Assembly (NCBI RefSeq): GCF_041200175.1
Contig: NZ_CP165727.1
Coordinates: 7,806,001-7,870,000 of the forward strand
Direction of reading: 5' to 3'
DNA length: 64,000 nucleotides
Source of the DNA: Streptomyces sp. R33
Lineage (GTDB): Bacteria > Actinomycetota > Actinomycetes > Streptomycetales > Streptomycetaceae
Below, piece after piece: positions 34,520-43,355 of the stretch (position 1 is the stretch's first letter; every line of letters begins with the position of its first letter). The position numbers and the translations under genes are program-made. Under the pieces are notes generated by a model that was given only the letters and a program-made list of their open reading frames with translations, was not told where the DNA came from and made no database searches.

Positions 34520-35164
34520 ATGAAGACCGGCCAGGCGCCGTCGCCCACCCGTTGGGCCTTGGCCTCAGTGCTGTGCGCCGCACTGTTCGCACTGCTCACC
34601 GCCCTGGTCGTGGCCCGGCACGGCACACCGTTCGCCCTCGACGAGAGCTGGCACCGGTGGTCGGTGCAGCACCGCTCCTCCTTCCCGGTGGCCCTTGCAC
34701 GCGGCATCACGGCAACCGGCAGCGGTCCCCTCCCGTACGCATGCGCCGTCGCCGCCGGGCTCATCGCGGGCCGGGGTTCCCGCGGCCGGGTGATGACTGC
34801 CGCGGGCGCGCTCGGTTTTCTGGTGCTCGTCCAGGCCGTGCGCCACGCCGTCCTGTACGGCGTGGCGCGGCCGCGTCCGCCCGTCGCCGACTGGGCTGCG
34901 CTCGCCGCGTGGTCCGCCTTCCCCTCGGGCCACGCCACCACCTCGGTGATCGTGGCCGGGCTGCTGGCCTGGGCCGCATGGCGTACGGCGACTCCGGCCA
35001 CCGCCCGGTTCTGCTGGGTCCTGGCGGCCTGCTGGGCGGTCTCCGTCGGCCTGTCCCGGATCTACCTCGGCGTGCACTGGCCCACGGACGTGCTCGGCGG
35101 CTGGCTCTACGCCCTGATGTGGCTGACCGCCGCAAAGGCCTTGGCCGCGGCGAACCGTATGTGA
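34520..35164 (+). CDS. PAP2-family membrane phosphatase
   Basis: 214 residues with five to six membrane spans. The three phosphatase motifs are present: a C1-like segment ending GVARPRPP near 120, C2 FPSGHATTS near 142, and C3 SRIYLGVHWPTDV near 182, with the C2 and C3 histidines intact. Family members dephosphorylate lipids such as undecaprenyl pyrophosphate or phosphatidic acid at the outer membrane face. A role in recycling the lipid carrier used by the polysaccharide locus 2 kb away is possible but inferred. ATG 34520 lacks a clear ribosome site; no other start is in frame. Confidence 0.85.
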   Translation: MKTGQAPSPTRWALASVLCAALFALLTALVVARHGTPFALDESWHRWSVQHRSSFPVALARGITATGSGPLPYACAVAAGLIAGRGSRGRVMTAAGALGFLVLVQAVRHAVLYGVARPRPPVADWAALAAWSAFPSGHATTSVIVAGLLAWAAWRTATPATARFCWVLAACWAVSVGLSRIYLGVHWPTDVLGGWLYALMWLTAAKALAAANRM

Positions 35165-35532
35165 CATCAGGCTGTCTGGATGGTCTTCTGGATGCGGCGC
35201 ACCGCGCGGCACCTGAAGAGTTCTTCACCTGGACCGGCGGGATGCTGATCGTCGTCGCGGCGGGCGTCCTCGCGTACGGGCTCCACGACCTCCAGGAGGC
35301 CGGCTTCCTCCCCGGTCTGCACACCCGCGCCTTCGACATCAGCGCCACCGTCCCGGCCGACAGCTGGTACGGGACCCTCCTCAAGGGCGTGTTCAACTTC
35401 CAGCCCGACCCGACCGTGCTCCAGGTGGTCGTCTGGGGCCTCTACCTCGTCCCCGCGATGGTCTTCTTCCTGGCACCCCGGCGCCGTTCCACCACGGCCG
35501 ACAGCCCGGCCCGCTCCACCACGGCCGACTGA
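35161..35532 (+). pseudogene. 3' remnant of an FTR1-family iron permease (EfeU-like)
   Basis: About 105 residues match only the C-terminal third of FTR1/EfeU iron permeases: EEFFTWTGGMLIVVAAGVLAY, the very conserved HDLQEAGFLPG, then FDISATVPADSWYGTLLKG and a last membrane span. The N-terminal spans with the iron-binding REGLE motifs are absent. The reading frame overlaps the end of the PAP2 gene, so nothing upstream could encode them. It appears to be a deletion remnant. A 3' repeat of TTADSPARSTTAD suggests local tandem duplication at the stop. Confidence 0.75.
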
Positions 35533-35583
35533 ACCGGCACAAACTGATGTGCGCATCCGGCGTCAGGTTGACAGGCTGAGATC

Positions 35584-36759
35584 ATGGACGACCTGACCAC
35601 CACACCCATCAGCGCGGAACTCCTGCGCGGCGCCCACGACCTGGAGCGCACCGAGCACGGTCTGCTCCCGCACCGGCTGCCGGCCCGGGCCCGCGCGCAG
35701 TGCACCGACGGGCAGCTGGCCATGGCGGAGGCCCAGCCCTCCGGCGTACGGCTGGTGTTCCGCACCCGGGCCACCGTCGCCGAGCTGGACACGCTCCGCA
35801 CGAAGACGGCCTACGCGGGCGCACCGCCCCGCCCCGATGGCGTGTACGACCTCCTGGTCGACGGCCGCCTGGCCGGGCAGTCCGGTGTGACCGGCGGCAA
35901 CGTCCTCATGGTCGACATGACCACCGGGACCGCGGAGACCCGCCCCGGGCCGGTCGGCACCGTACGGTTCACCGGTCTGCCCGACCGGCCGAAGGACGTC
36001 GAGATCTGGCTGCCGTACAACGAGATCACCGAGCTCGTCGCCCTGCGCACGGACGCCCCCGTCGAGCCCGTACCCCGGGGGAGCCGCAGGGTGTGGCTGC
36101 ACCACGGCAGTTCGATCAGCCACGGCTCGGACGCCGCGAGCCCCTCCACGACCTGGCCGGCACTGGCCGCCTCACTCGGCGGTGTGGAGCTGGTCAACCT
36201 CGGGCTGGGCGGCAGCGCCCTGCTGGATCCGTTCACCGCCCGGGCGATGCGGGACACCCCCGCGGACCTGATCAGCGTCAAGATCGGCCTCAACCTGGTC
36301 AACATGGACCTGATGCGTCTGCGCGCGTTCACCCCGGCGGTGCACGGCTTCCTCGACACCGTCCGCGAGGGGCATCCCACCACGCCGCTGCTGGTCGTCT
36401 CGCCCATCCTGTGCCCCATCCACGAGGACACCCCCGGCCCCACCGCCCCGGACTTCAGCACCCTCAGCGCCGGGAGGCTCCAGTTCCGGGCCGCGGGCGA
36501 CCCCGCCGAGCGGGCCACCGGGAAGCTGACGCTCAACGTCATCCGCGAGGAGCTGGCCCGCATCGTGGAACAACGGGCGGCCGACGACCCCCACCTGCAC
36601 TACGCCGACGGCCGCGAGCTCTACGGCGAGGCGGACTTCGCCGACCTCCCGCTCCCCGACCAACTCCACCCGGACGCCGCCACCCACCGCCGCATGGGCG
36701 ACCGCTTCGCCGAACTGGCCTTCGGCACCGGCGGCCCTTTCACCGCCCGCAGCGACTGA
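35584..36759 (+). CDS. SGNH/GDSL-type hydrolase with N-terminal beta domain
   Basis: 391 residues, no signal peptide. Residues 1-160 form a beta-rich accessory domain. From 170 the SGNH fold begins: HHGSSISHGSDA holds the block-I serine (about 176), NLGLGGSA supplies block II glycine, KIGLNLVNMD gives block III asparagine, and LPDQLHPDAATH supplies the terminal Asp-x-x-His pair. All catalytic positions are present. Family members cleave acyl or acetyl esters; the substrate is unknown. It starts at ATG 35584 just after the permease remnant and is convergent with the M6 protease across a strong terminator. Confidence 0.83.
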   Translation: MDDLTTTPISAELLRGAHDLERTEHGLLPHRLPARARAQCTDGQLAMAEAQPSGVRLVFRTRATVAELDTLRTKTAYAGAPPRPDGVYDLLVDGRLAGQSGVTGGNVLMVDMTTGTAETRPGPVGTVRFTGLPDRPKDVEIWLPYNEITELVALRTDAPVEPVPRGSRRVWLHHGSSISHGSDAASPSTTWPALAASLGGVELVNLGLGGSALLDPFTARAMRDTPADLISVKIGLNLVNMDLMRLRAFTPAVHGFLDTVREGHPTTPLLVVSPILCPIHEDTPGPTAPDFSTLSAGRLQFRAAGDPAERATGKLTLNVIREELARIVEQRAADDPHLHYADGRELYGEADFADLPLPDQLHPDAATHRRMGDRFAELAFGTGGPFTARSD

Positions 36760-36916
36760 GCCACCGCATCGCGCGCACTCTCCTGCGCCCGGCGCCCGAC
36801 TCCGTGGTCGAGCGCATGCGCGCCGCCGTTGCGGCCGGTGCCCAGACCCGTGAGGCGAACTCGATCTGGAGGCATCGCCGGACCGAGTGCCCCGAGTCCG
36901 GAGTCGGAGCCCCGCT

Positions 36917-36952
36917 CCGGTCCTCTCGGCGCCCCAACGCCGAGAGGACCGG
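36917..36952. terminator. bidirectional hairpin terminator
   Basis: Perfect 15-bp stem (ccggtcctctcggcg and its complement) with a 6-nt loop, between the convergent SGNH hydrolase and M6 protease genes, 15 bp from the latter's stop. Confidence 0.85.
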
Positions 36953-36967
36953 TCCTGCGGCCGTGCG

Positions 36968-39265
36968 TCAGGGGGACGGGCTGACCTGGACCGTGGTCAG
37001 GGCGCCCCCGGAAGCCTCCTTCACCACGGCGATCCGGGTCCCGGTGTCCGGTACCTTCACGCCCACCTGCGGCAGGTCGGCGTTCCAGTAGCCGCCCCGC
37101 CGGTCGTCGAAGACCGGGACACCCGGCCGCGCCGGAACGAGCACCGGTACGCCCGCCTTGTGCAGCACGATCTCGTCGCTCGGGCGCGTCGAGAACGTCG
37201 CGTCGAAGGTCTGCGCCCGCGCATTGAGCAGCGTTCCGTCGGCGTGGCGCAGCGGCTCCGGTCGCGCGTCGACGGGGAGCAGCATCCCCGCGCCCGGGTG
37301 CGCCTTCGTGGTGTTGTCGCTGTACGCCGTGTCCCACAGCCAGATGAGCACGCCCTGCTGGTACGGGTAGAACTCCACCGAGTCGTCCCCGGCGCCGAAG
37401 TTGTACGGACCGGTCTTGAGGTAGGCCCCGTACCCGGTGTAGCGCCGGTTCTCGACCAGGTACGCGCGCGGGTGCTCCGCGGTGCCCGTACGGCCCTGCG
37501 TACGGGACCACTTCAGCGCGTTCCAGCCGTTCGCGCCCTGCTCGGCGCCGTCGCGCAGCACCTCCCGCTCACCCGCCGTGATCCGGATGTCGTCGAACGT
37601 GACGCCCTTGCCGTGCGTGTTGCCGTCCGAGGTCACCCGGAGGCGCAGCTGGACGCTGCGCCCGGCCAACCCGTCCAGGGGCACGGCGAGTTCGGCCCAG
37701 CCGCCCGAGGTGCCGGAGATCCCCTTCGCCGGGATCGCCGCGCCGCCGATGGTGCCCGGCAGCGGCGACCAGCTGGTGCCGCCGTCCGTCGAGGCCTCCA
37801 CGGTCAGGAAGTCGAAGTCCTGCTCGATGTCGTACCAGACCCGGGCGTCGAGCCGGGCCGGCCGCCCCGCGCCCGAGAGGTCGACCGTGCGGGTCAGGGT
37901 GTTGTCCATGAAGTCGCCGGTGCCGCTCCACCACTGGCTGGCGCCCTCGTACGGGTCGGCCAGATCGGTGCGGGTCACCGACGGCGGCAGATGCACCAAC
38001 AACGCCTGCGGGTCCTCGGTGTTGTACCCGGATACCCCGAGCACGGCGCGCGTCTTGCGGCCCGCGTCGGCCTCGGTGTACTCGAGCCAGCCCAGTTGCA
38101 GTTTGCTCCAGGGGTCGAGGTCGCCGGGGTAGTCGCCGGTGGTGTTCCGGCCCTTGCCCAGGTAGGAGGCCGAGGACATCAACGACCAGAAGTTGACGCT
38201 GTTGTCCCCGTCGGAGCTGTACAGGTCGGGCAGCCCGAGGTCGTGCCCGAACTCGTGGGCGAACAGGCCGACCCCGCTGTTCTCGCCGCCGGTCAGGTAG
38301 TCGCCGGCCCAGATGCCGGAGTCGCCGACCGGGGTGCCGCCCGCCTTGTTGTCCGCAGGACCCGCGCTGCCGGCCTGGTCCCAGTACGCGAACCAGCGGT
38401 GCGCCCACACGGCGTCCTTGCCCTGGTCACCGCCGCCCCAGGTCTGGTCCTTGCCCCCGTGGACGACGACGAGGTGGTCGAGATAGCCGTCCGGCTCGTC
38501 GAAGTTGCCGTCGTGGTCGGCGTCGTAGCGGTCCCATACGTCGTACTCGGCCAGCTGGGCCTTGATCTGCTCCGGGGTACGGCCCTTGGCGCGCTCGGTG
38601 TGGTACCAGGCGTTGGTGGCGTCGCGCACGAGGTCCCAGTTGGTGCGGCACTGGCCGGGCTCGGAGCAGTTGTCGGTCCCGTACCGGGCTTCGTTCCACG
38701 GCAGCCGTACCCAGTCGCTGACCTGGCCGTCCATGTCGTAGCGGCCGGAGGACTGCAGCCGGTAGTAGTTGCGGAGGGTGACGGCGCCGGGGTCGGTGCC
38801 GAAGAACTGCTGCTGGTAGTACGCCTGGCTGAAGTCCTTGCGCCACAGGGTGTGGTTGTCGCTCTTCGCCGGCTTGCCGATGGTGTTGTGGCGGGGACCG
38901 GGCGTGCCGCCGAAGCGCGGCTTGCCCTCGAACTCGGTGGTCGTGTCCACCTGATCGCCGAACTCGGCGAGGATCACGAATACCTTGTCCTTGCGCTCCT
39001 GGGCGAGTTCGACGTACCGCTTGCCGACCGCGGCCCGGCGGGGGAGCGTGCCGTCCGCCTCCGCCGCGGTGGCGCCGGAGGCGACGCCCTCGAGCGCCTG
39101 ACGGCGCAGGCTCTGGCGCTGGAGCTCCAGCGGTGCGGGCGGCGGGGCGGGAGAGAGTTCGGGGGCCGGCCGCGCCGCGGCGGGCGGCGGGGCGGGCGCG
39201 GCGAGCGCGGGGGTGGCGAGGAGGGCGAGGGATATCGCCGCTACCACCGCGGGGAGTCTGCGCAA
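36968..39265 (-). CDS. secreted M6-family metalloprotease (immune inhibitor A-like)
   Basis: 765 residues. The signal peptide ends ALA near residue 22, then a Pro/Ala-rich propeptide. The catalytic M6 domain (about 95-450) has the zinc site HEFGHDLGLPD at 337-347 and a Met-turn near WSLMSSASYLG. C-terminal immune-inhibitor-A-like beta domains follow, with Asp-rich possible calcium sites (YDADHDGNFDE). It is an extracellular protease that probably digests host or environmental protein. The only plausible start is TTG 39265, with gaaagg about 9 nt upstream; TTG initiation is unusual here. Upstream lies a gtcac-ag-gtgac dyad at 39317-39328. Confidence 0.9.
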   Translation of the reverse strand: MRRLPAVVAAISLALLATPALAAPAPPPAAARPAPELSPAPPPAPLELQRQSLRRQALEGVASGATAAEADGTLPRRAAVGKRYVELAQERKDKVFVILAEFGDQVDTTTEFEGKPRFGGTPGPRHNTIGKPAKSDNHTLWRKDFSQAYYQQQFFGTDPGAVTLRNYYRLQSSGRYDMDGQVSDWVRLPWNEARYGTDNCSEPGQCRTNWDLVRDATNAWYHTERAKGRTPEQIKAQLAEYDVWDRYDADHDGNFDEPDGYLDHLVVVHGGKDQTWGGGDQGKDAVWAHRWFAYWDQAGSAGPADNKAGGTPVGDSGIWAGDYLTGGENSGVGLFAHEFGHDLGLPDLYSSDGDNSVNFWSLMSSASYLGKGRNTTGDYPGDLDPWSKLQLGWLEYTEADAGRKTRAVLGVSGYNTEDPQALLVHLPPSVTRTDLADPYEGASQWWSGTGDFMDNTLTRTVDLSGAGRPARLDARVWYDIEQDFDFLTVEASTDGGTSWSPLPGTIGGAAIPAKGISGTSGGWAELAVPLDGLAGRSVQLRLRVTSDGNTHGKGVTFDDIRITAGEREVLRDGAEQGANGWNALKWSRTQGRTGTAEHPRAYLVENRRYTGYGAYLKTGPYNFGAGDDSVEFYPYQQGVLIWLWDTAYSDNTTKAHPGAGMLLPVDARPEPLRHADGTLLNARAQTFDATFSTRPSDEIVLHKAGVPVLVPARPGVPVFDDRRGGYWNADLPQVGVKVPDTGTRIAVVKEASGGALTTVQVSPSP

Positions 39266-39316
39266 CGTGGCTGACCTTTCGGTGAGTTCGGTCGAAGCGC
39301 AGGTAATATTTCACAT

Positions 39317-39328
39317 GTCACAGGTGAC
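39317..39328. promoter_or_regulatory. short dyad in the M6 protease / PadR spacer
   Basis: gtcac-ag-gtgac, a 5-bp-arm inverted repeat 52 bp upstream of the protease start codon and beside an AT-rich patch (aatattt) that could hold the leftward promoter. Candidate regulator site only. Confidence 0.3.
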
Positions 39329-39374
39329 GGCTAGGGTGCCGTGAGCCGCGTCTCACCCGGGCGCTGCGGCTTGT

Positions 39375-39394
39375 CTATGCAACGAGTTGCATAG
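39375..39394. promoter_or_regulatory. PadR-type operator
   Basis: Perfect 20-bp palindrome: ctatgcaac-ga-gttgcatag, ending 13 bp before the PadR start. It fits the TATGCA-n6-TGCATA pattern known for PadR/AphA-family regulators, so autoregulation by the adjacent PadR protein is likely. It may also serve the divergent protease promoter. Confidence 0.8.
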
Positions 39395-39407
39395 AAGGAT
39401 CGGGGGT

Positions 39408-39974
39408 ATGGCGCTCGAACACGCGATCCTCGTCTCGCTGCTGGAGAAGCCGGGTTCAGGCTATGAGCTGGCCCGGCGCTTCGAGCGGTCCATCGGCTAT
39501 TTCTGGACCGCCACCCATCAGCAGATCTACCGCGTCCTCAAGCGCATGGAGACCGACGGCCTGCTCGCCGTCCGTGAGGTGGCGCAGCAGGGCCGGCCGG
39601 ACAAGAAGGAGTACTCCGTCGCCGGCCCCGGCCGCGCCGCCCTCTCCCGGTGGCTGCACGAGCCGATCGAACCCGAGAGCCTCCGGCACGACCTCGCCGT
39701 GAAGATCCGCGGAGCGGCCTTCGACGACCCGGCCGCACTCGTCCACGAGGTCGAGCGCCACCGCCAGGTCCACCGGGACCGGCTCGCCCACTACCTCGCC
39801 GGGGAACTGCGCGACTTCACCGGGCCCGAGGCCCCCGCACCACCCGACGCCGGCCAGGAACTCCAGCACGTCGTGCTCCGCGGCGGCATCGCGTACGAAC
39901 GCATGACGATCGCCTGGCTCGACGACGTGCTCGCCACCGTCCACCGGCTCGCCGCGCCCCGCCCGCGCAGCTGA
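39408..39974 (+). CDS. PadR-family transcriptional regulator
   Basis: 188 residues. The N-terminal winged helix runs from MALEHAILVSLLEKPGSGYELAR, with the recognition region HQQIYRVLKRMETDGLL and wing RPDKKEYSVAGPGRAAL. The C-terminal half is the long dimerising helical domain of the Vir-like PadR subgroup (EVERHRQVHRDRL). A perfect palindromic operator lies directly upstream. Acyl-CoA dehydrogenase starts 71 bp downstream on the same strand, so PadR probably controls that gene in response to a fatty-acyl or aromatic ligand (inference). ATG 39408 has cgggggt upstream. Confidence 0.9.
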   Translation: MALEHAILVSLLEKPGSGYELARRFERSIGYFWTATHQQIYRVLKRMETDGLLAVREVAQQGRPDKKEYSVAGPGRAALSRWLHEPIEPESLRHDLAVKIRGAAFDDPAALVHEVERHRQVHRDRLAHYLAGELRDFTGPEAPAPPDAGQELQHVVLRGGIAYERMTIAWLDDVLATVHRLAAPRPRS

Positions 39975-40044
39975 ACCGTCCCCCCCCCGCGCCCGGAACC
40001 AGCACCCTTCACCCCTCGACCCGACCCTCGGAAGGCGGACCTCC

Positions 40045-41766
40045 ATGGCCGACGCCCTGCTGTTCAACCCGCGCACCTACGACCCGCAGCACTTCGACCC
40101 CGAGACCCGCAGGCTGCTGCGCGCCACCGTCGACTGGTTCGAGGAGCGCGGCAAGCGCAAGCTGATCGAGGACTACCGCACCCGCGCCTGGCTGGGCGAC
40201 TTCCTCGCCTTCTCCGCCAAGGAAGGCCTGTTCGCCACCTTCCTCACCCCGGCCTCCGCTGCCGAGGGCCACGCCGACAAGCGCTGGGACACCGCCCGGA
40301 TCGCCGCCCTCAACGAGATCTTCGGGTTCTACGGCCTCGACTACTGGTACGCGTGGCAGGTGACCATCCTCGGCCTCGGCCCCGTCTGGCAGAGCGACAA
40401 CGCCGCCGCCCGCGCCCGCGCCGCCGAACTCCTCTCCCAGGGCGAGGTCTCCGCCTTCGGCCTGTCGGAGAAGGCGCACGGCGCCGACATCTACTCCACC
40501 GACATGCTGCTGGAGCCCGACGGCAACGGCGGATTCCGGGCCACCGGCTCCAAGTACTACATCGGCAACGGCAACGCAGCCGCTCTCGTCTCCGTCTTCG
40601 GCCGCCGCACCGACGTCGAGGGCCCGGACGGTTACGTCTTCTTCGCCGCCGACAGCCGCCACCCGGCCTACCACCTGGTGAAGAACGTCGTCGACTCCTC
40701 CAAGTACGTCAGCGAGTTCCGCCTCGAGGACTACCCGGTCGGCCCGGAGGACGTCCTGCACACCGGCCGCGCCGCCTTCGACGCCGCCCTCAACACCGTC
40801 AACGTCGGCAAGTTCAACCTCTGCACCGCCTCGATCGGCATCTGCGAGCACGCGATGTACGAGGCCGTCACCCACGCGCAGAACCGCATCCTGTACGGCC
40901 GCCCCGTCACGGCCTTCCCGCACGTGCGCCGCGAGCTGACCGACGCGTACGTCCGTCTCGTCGGGATGAAGCTGTTCAGCGACCGCGCCGTCGACTACTT
41001 CCGCACCGCGGGCCCCGACGACCGCCGCTACCTCCTCTTCAACCCGATGACGAAGATGAAGGTGACCACGGAGGGCGAGAAGGTCATCGACCTGATGTGG
41101 GACGTCATCGCCGCCAAGGGCTTCGAGAAGGACAACTACTTCGCCCAGGCCGCCGTCGAGATCCGCGGGCTGCCCAAGCTGGAGGGCACGGTCCACGTCA
41201 ACCTCGCGCTGATCCTCAAGTTCATGCGCAACCACCTGCTGGACCCCGCCGAGTACGCGCCCGTCCCGACCCGCCTCGACGCGGCCGACGACGACTTCCT
41301 CTTCCGGCAGGGCCCGGCCCGAGGCCTCGGCTCCGTACGCTTCCACGACTGGCGCCCCGCCTTCGACGCGTACGCGGCCCTGCCCAACGTCGCCCGCTTC
41401 CGCGAGCAGGCGGACGCGCTGTGCACGTTCGTTACCACCGCGGCCCCCGACGAGGAGCAGAGCCGCGACCTGGACCTCCTGCTCGCCGTCGGCCAGCTCT
41501 TCGCGCTGGTCGTCCACGGCCAGCTGATCCTGGAGCAGGCGCAGCTGACCGGCCTGGACGAGGACGTGCTGGACGAGCTGTTCGCAGTCCTCGTACGCGA
41601 CTTCTCCGCGCACTCCGTCGAGCTGCACGGCAAGGACTCCGCCACCGAGGAGCAGCAGAGCTGGGCCATGGGCGCGATCCGGCGTCCGGTCATCGATGCA
41701 GCCCGCTCCGCCCGGGTGTGGGACCGTGTCGAGGCGCTGTCCGGGGCGTACGAGATGGCCCCGTAA
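40045..41766 (+). CDS. acyl-CoA dehydrogenase family protein
   Basis: 573 residues, longer than the usual 380-400 and like the long actinobacterial ACADs. The FAD/substrate region contains FGLSEKAHGADIYST (the Ser/Glu loop) and KYYIGNGNAA. The C-terminal helical domain runs past residue 400, with an extra helical extension of about 150 residues. Expected reaction: alpha,beta-desaturation of a fatty acyl-CoA using FAD. The catalytic glutamate is not assigned. ggaagg precedes ATG 40045. Downstream of PadR and followed by a very strong terminator. Confidence 0.87.
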   Translation: MADALLFNPRTYDPQHFDPETRRLLRATVDWFEERGKRKLIEDYRTRAWLGDFLAFSAKEGLFATFLTPASAAEGHADKRWDTARIAALNEIFGFYGLDYWYAWQVTILGLGPVWQSDNAAARARAAELLSQGEVSAFGLSEKAHGADIYSTDMLLEPDGNGGFRATGSKYYIGNGNAAALVSVFGRRTDVEGPDGYVFFAADSRHPAYHLVKNVVDSSKYVSEFRLEDYPVGPEDVLHTGRAAFDAALNTVNVGKFNLCTASIGICEHAMYEAVTHAQNRILYGRPVTAFPHVRRELTDAYVRLVGMKLFSDRAVDYFRTAGPDDRRYLLFNPMTKMKVTTEGEKVIDLMWDVIAAKGFEKDNYFAQAAVEIRGLPKLEGTVHVNLALILKFMRNHLLDPAEYAPVPTRLDAADDDFLFRQGPARGLGSVRFHDWRPAFDAYAALPNVARFREQADALCTFVTTAAPDEEQSRDLDLLLAVGQLFALVVHGQLILEQAQLTGLDEDVLDELFAVLVRDFSAHSVELHGKDSATEEQQSWAMGAIRRPVIDAARSARVWDRVEALSGAYEMAP

Positions 41767-41783
41767 CGACGGCAACACAGCGG

Positions 41784-41831
41784 CCGCTCCGGCCCACCAC
41801 CGCGTCGCCCGCGCGGTGGTGGGCCGAGCGG
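41784..41831 (+). terminator. very strong hairpin terminator
   Basis: A 15-bp perfect stem (cggcccaccaccgcg and its complement, 41790-41826, 7-nt loop) that continues for five more base pairs past one bulged C. It ends transcription of the acyl-CoA dehydrogenase. Confidence 0.85.
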
Positions 41832-41888
41832 TCACCTCGGGTGGCCGACCCCGGCCCGGGAACGCGGCCCGGCCCGTAGCGTGGTGGC

Positions 41889-42065
41889 ATGACCACGAAG
41901 CCGACCCGTGCGAGGGGACCGAAGGTGCCGCCCTCCTACCCGCCCAGGACGCCTCCGCCGCAGAAGAAGCCCGTGGAGGCCCCGCGCCCCCGGCCCGCCA
42001 CGAGGCCGTCGGCCCGGACGCCCACCCGCGGAGCCCGGGCACGGGGCGGCGCCGGGACCTCGTAG
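41889..42065 (+). CDS. possible 58-residue Pro/Arg/Lys-rich peptide
   Basis: ATG 41889 preceded by gtggtgg; 58 residues, almost half proline, arginine, lysine or alanine (PPSYPPRTPPPQKKP). It has no hydrophobic core and would be disordered and strongly basic. It ends 9 bp before the aldo/keto reductase start, so it could be a leader peptide for that gene. Composition alone could also arise from non-coding GC-rich DNA. I do not recognise homologues. Confidence 0.3.
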   Translation: MTTKPTRARGPKVPPSYPPRTPPPQKKPVEAPRPRPATRPSARTPTRGARARGGAGTS

Positions 42066-42074
42066 GGTGGCCGG

Positions 42075-43034
42075 ATGGCGATCACACCACCGGAGAAGGA
42101 CGGCACCCGGCTGCTGTACGGATGCATGGCGCTCGGCGGCAGCTGGGACACCGATACGTACGGCCCCGCCGACGTCGATGAGGCGGAGGCGGCGATCGCG
42201 GCGGCGCTGGACAGCGGAATCGACACCTTCGACCATGCCGACATCTACCGGCGCGGCAAGGCGGAGGCCGTCTTCGGAGAGGTCATCGCCCGCACCCCCG
42301 GCCTCCGCGAGCGGATCGTGCTCCAGACGAAGTGCGGGATCCGGCTGGCGGACGGCGACCTCCCGGGCATGTACGACCTGCGCGGCCCCTCCGTCGTGCG
42401 GCGCGTCGAGGAGAGCCTCGGCCGCCTGCGCACCGACGTCATCGACGTGCTGCTCCTGCACCGGCCCGACCCGCTGGCCGCCCCGGAGGACATCGCGGCG
42501 GCCCTCACCTCGCTGCGGGACCAAGGACTGGTCCGCCGGTTCGGCGTCTCGAACATGAACGCCGCGCAGATCGCCGCCCTGCAGCGGCACCTGGAGTTCC
42601 CGCTGGTCGCCAACCAGTTGGAGATGAGCCTGGACCGGCGGGACTGGCTCGAGGGCGGGGTCCTCGTCAACACGGCCGCGGCGGCGGGGAACGGCTTCCC
42701 GGCCGGGACGCTCGAGTACTGCCATGAGAACGGTGTCCGCGTCCAGGCCTGGGGCGCGCTGGCGCAGGGCCGGTTCACCGGCCGGCAGGAGAGCCCCGAG
42801 GAGCATGCAACGGCCCGCCTCCTGCGGTCGCTGGCCGACTCCAAGGGCACGACGCCGGAGACGGTACTGCTGTGGTGGCTGCAGCGGCATCCCGCACGGG
42901 TGGCCCCCGTCGTGGGCAGCGGCCGCCCCGAGCGGATCCGGGCCTGCCGCGACGCCGCGCTGCGCGAACCGGACCTCACGCACGAGGAGTGGTACGAGCT
43001 GTGGATCGCCGCCCGCGGAGCCCCGCTGCCGTAG
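42075..43034 (+). CDS. aldo/keto reductase (YdhF-like)
   Basis: 319 residues. TIM-barrel AKR with the catalytic tetrad in order: Asp and Tyr in FDHADIYRRGK, Lys in LQTKCGI, His in VLLLHRPDPL. The NADPH-binding end is seen in VGSGRPERIRACRDAA. It resembles E. coli YdhF-type reductases, acting on unknown carbonyls in the cytoplasm. ATG 42075 is 9 bp after the small basic ORF. The stop codon lies within a terminator hairpin, so the gene is probably monocistronic or paired with that ORF. Confidence 0.9.
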   Translation: MAITPPEKDGTRLLYGCMALGGSWDTDTYGPADVDEAEAAIAAALDSGIDTFDHADIYRRGKAEAVFGEVIARTPGLRERIVLQTKCGIRLADGDLPGMYDLRGPSVVRRVEESLGRLRTDVIDVLLLHRPDPLAAPEDIAAALTSLRDQGLVRRFGVSNMNAAQIAALQRHLEFPLVANQLEMSLDRRDWLEGGVLVNTAAAAGNGFPAGTLEYCHENGVRVQAWGALAQGRFTGRQESPEEHATARLLRSLADSKGTTPETVLLWWLQRHPARVAPVVGSGRPERIRACRDAALREPDLTHEEWYELWIAARGAPLP

Positions 43035-43040
43035 CGGGGC
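43020..43040 (+). terminator. hairpin overlapping the reductase stop codon
   Basis: Perfect 8-bp stem gccccgct / agcggggc with a 5-nt loop; the TAG stop of the aldo/keto reductase (43032-43034) lies in loop and stem. Confidence 0.6.
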
Positions 43041-43088
43041 CGCCCGGCGGGTCGGCGGTGTGAGGGTGTCGGTGTCAGGGTGCGGCGG

Positions 43089-43355
43089 TCAGATGCTCCA
43101 CGACCAGGTCTGGTCCGCGCTGACCACCCAGGCGAGGACGACGAGGTCGGCGACGCCCAGGGCGAGACCGAGCCGGGCGCGCCCGGGACGGCTCGTACCG
43201 CGGTGCAGGGCGAGGGCGGCGAGGACGATCGCGGTCGGCCCGAGGAACAGGTTCATCGCGAGGAGACCGATCAGGCCGAACACGAACGAGGCCACCGCCA
43301 TCCCGTCGGCCTGACGGACGACGGGCGCGGGGTACGCGGTACCGCGGGTATTCAT
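43089..43355 (-). CDS. DUF4190-like small membrane protein
   Basis: 88 residues with two membrane helices. After a short polar start, DGMAVASFVFGLIGLLA leads TM1, and GLALGVADLVVLAW forms TM2, the pattern of DUF4190 proteins. It ends in a Trp/Ser-rich external tail. It is coupled by ATGA to the upstream 60-residue membrane-protein gene, and the pair is divergent from a TetR regulator that may control it. Function unknown. Confidence 0.75.
   Translation of the reverse strand: MNTRGTAYPAPVVRQADGMAVASFVFGLIGLLAMNLFLGPTAIVLAALALHRGTSRPGRARLGLALGVADLVVLAWVVSADQTWSWSI

Noticed and set aside
39979..39990. Run of about nine C residues after the PadR gene, considered for phase variation
   Set aside because: It lies between genes, not in a coding or promoter-critical place, and such runs are common in this DNA.
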